The position numbers and the translations under genes were made by a program. A DNA stretch of 5,947 bases from the NCBI GenBank assembly GCA_029098085.1, contig JAQXNQ010000135.1, positions 1 to 5,947 on the forward strand, given 5' to 3'. This document shows positions 5,544 through 5,947 of the stretch, in pieces. The notes beneath the pieces are model-generated. The model worked only from the letters and a program-made list of their open reading frames with translations, was not told the DNA's origin and did not search any database. The first letter of the stretch is position 1, and each line of letters opens with the position of its first letter. Source of the stretch: Oscillospiraceae bacterium (GTDB lineage: Bacteria; Bacillota; Clostridia; Oscillospirales; Ruminococcaceae).

Positions 5544-5907
5544 CAGACTGTCGAAAAAGTGGTTTGCAGGAAAAAATTGCACAAACAAAGAGACAGCGTG
5601 AAAAAATGGGCGGAACCGGCGTCGAGCCGGCTCCACCCATATGGACACCCCTTAGTAGGGTTTCCATACCTTCCTGACTTTTTATGTGTATATAAGAGTA
5701 TTTCGCCCTCTGCGGAGGGCGACCAGGGCGCTGCCCTGGACCTGCAAGGAGCAAGCCCCTTGACCCATAATCCTTGGCAAAGGTCTATAGGTGATACCAG
5801 CCCGAGAGAAGGCCATAAGGACTTCTCTCAGCTTTCGCGCGAGCGAAAGCGATGGAACTTTATTTGTGCAATCTGTCGATGAGCGTTATGTTTATCGACA
5901 CGCTGAG
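5542..5907. repeat. 366-bp structured element with imperfect 17-bp terminal inverted repeats
   Basis: The ends CTCAGACTGTCGAAAAA (5542-5558) and TTTATCGACACGCTGAG (5891-5907) are inverted copies with 14/17 identity. The interior is almost continuous stem-loops: 5606-5640, 5640-5668 (TATGGACACCC/GGGTTTCCATA, one mismatch), 5703-5722 (TCGCCCTC/GAGGGCGA, perfect), 5723-5739 (CCAGGGC/GCCCTGG, perfect), 5745-5762 (one mismatch), 5804-5829 (GAGAGAAG/CTTCTCTC, perfect) and 5831-5850 (GCTTTCGC/GCGAAAGC with a GCGA tetraloop). No gene is supported. It could be a non-autonomous mobile element (MITE-like), a dispersed intergenic mosaic, or a structured RNA read on the minus strand. No target-site duplication was identified. 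Confidence 0.55.
5601..5640 (-). terminator. Intrinsic terminator on the minus strand inside the structured element
   Basis: Arms 5606-5620 and 5626-5640 pair at 13 of 15 positions around the loop GTCGA. On the minus strand the stem runs straight into TTTTTT (plus-strand A-run 5601-5606), the form of a strong intrinsic terminator. It would stop a leftward transcript from the structured element or from a gene beyond 5947. No such gene is visible in the window. Confidence 0.65.
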
Positions 5908-5947
5908 CTTTCCGCCTGCGGAAAGCGCTTACAGATTGATCACCACG
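5869..5947. repeat. Nested inverted repeats at the right edge of the window
   Basis: CAATCTGT (5869-5876) pairs perfectly with ACAGATTG (5931-5938). Inside, TGTCGAT (5874-5880) pairs with ATCGACA (5894-5900), and GCTTTCCG (5907-5914) pairs with CGGAAAGC (5919-5926) around a CCTG loop. The first two pairings share bases and exclude each other. The region is non-coding as far as it is visible and may continue beyond the window. Confidence 0.5.

Noticed and set aside
5559..5882. A 107-codon plus-strand open frame in the right-hand spacer
   Set aside because: No good ribosome binding site, low-complexity odd composition, and it runs through perfect hairpins and a terminator; best read as a frame opened by chance in the repeat element.

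Overview
The window reads as a stretch of chromosome from a GC-rich Gram-positive anaerobe of the Clostridia, most likely an Oscillospiraceae/Ruminococcaceae-type gut bacterium. Reasons: consensus sigma-A promoters, strong AAAGGAGG-type ribosome binding sites, strongly G/C-biased third codon positions, a DUF1653 protein, a Clostridia-type orotate-phosphoribosyltransferase-like protein, and intergenic spacers packed with short GC-rich hairpins of the kind I associate with that family. The genus cannot be fixed from sequence alone. I see no phage, plasmid, CRISPR, transposase, tRNA or rRNA.

Layout. (1) Positions 1-1223, minus strand: a three-gene operon, DUF1653 protein -> SfsA nuclease -> GNAT acetyltransferase. 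The last gene runs off the left edge. The first two overlap by one base and the last two are 18 nt apart. An extended -10 promoter lies at 1304-1331, with a direct repeat at the predicted transcription start and a GC hairpin against the ribosome binding site. (2) Positions 1224-1524: divergent control region. Its plus-strand promoter is near-perfect (TTGACA-17-TATACT), and the -35 is covered by one arm of a perfect 10-bp inverted repeat. (3) Positions 1525-2163, plus strand: a phosphoribosyltransferase-fold protein with an altered PRPP loop. (4) Positions 2185-2220: a symmetrical terminator shared with the convergent HAD phosphatase at 2271-3074 (minus). (5) Positions 3075-3727: the HAD promoter, then about 400 bp of non-coding hairpin-rich repeat, then the promoter of the next operon. 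(6) Positions 3728-5506, plus strand: a DNA-deoxyinosine glycosylase (UDG superfamily) and a proline aminopeptidase (M24B), 36 nt apart. (7) Positions 5507-5947: a terminator-like hairpin and a second dense hairpin region bounded by imperfect 17-bp inverted ends, with a good minus-strand terminator inside.

The genes are mostly housekeeping or salvage functions (nucleic-acid repair and turnover, peptide turnover, phosphate-ester hydrolysis) and do not form one pathway. The parts most worth a second look are the non-canonical PRTase with its palindromic promoter and the two structured intergenic elements. I found no convincing new multi-gene system.
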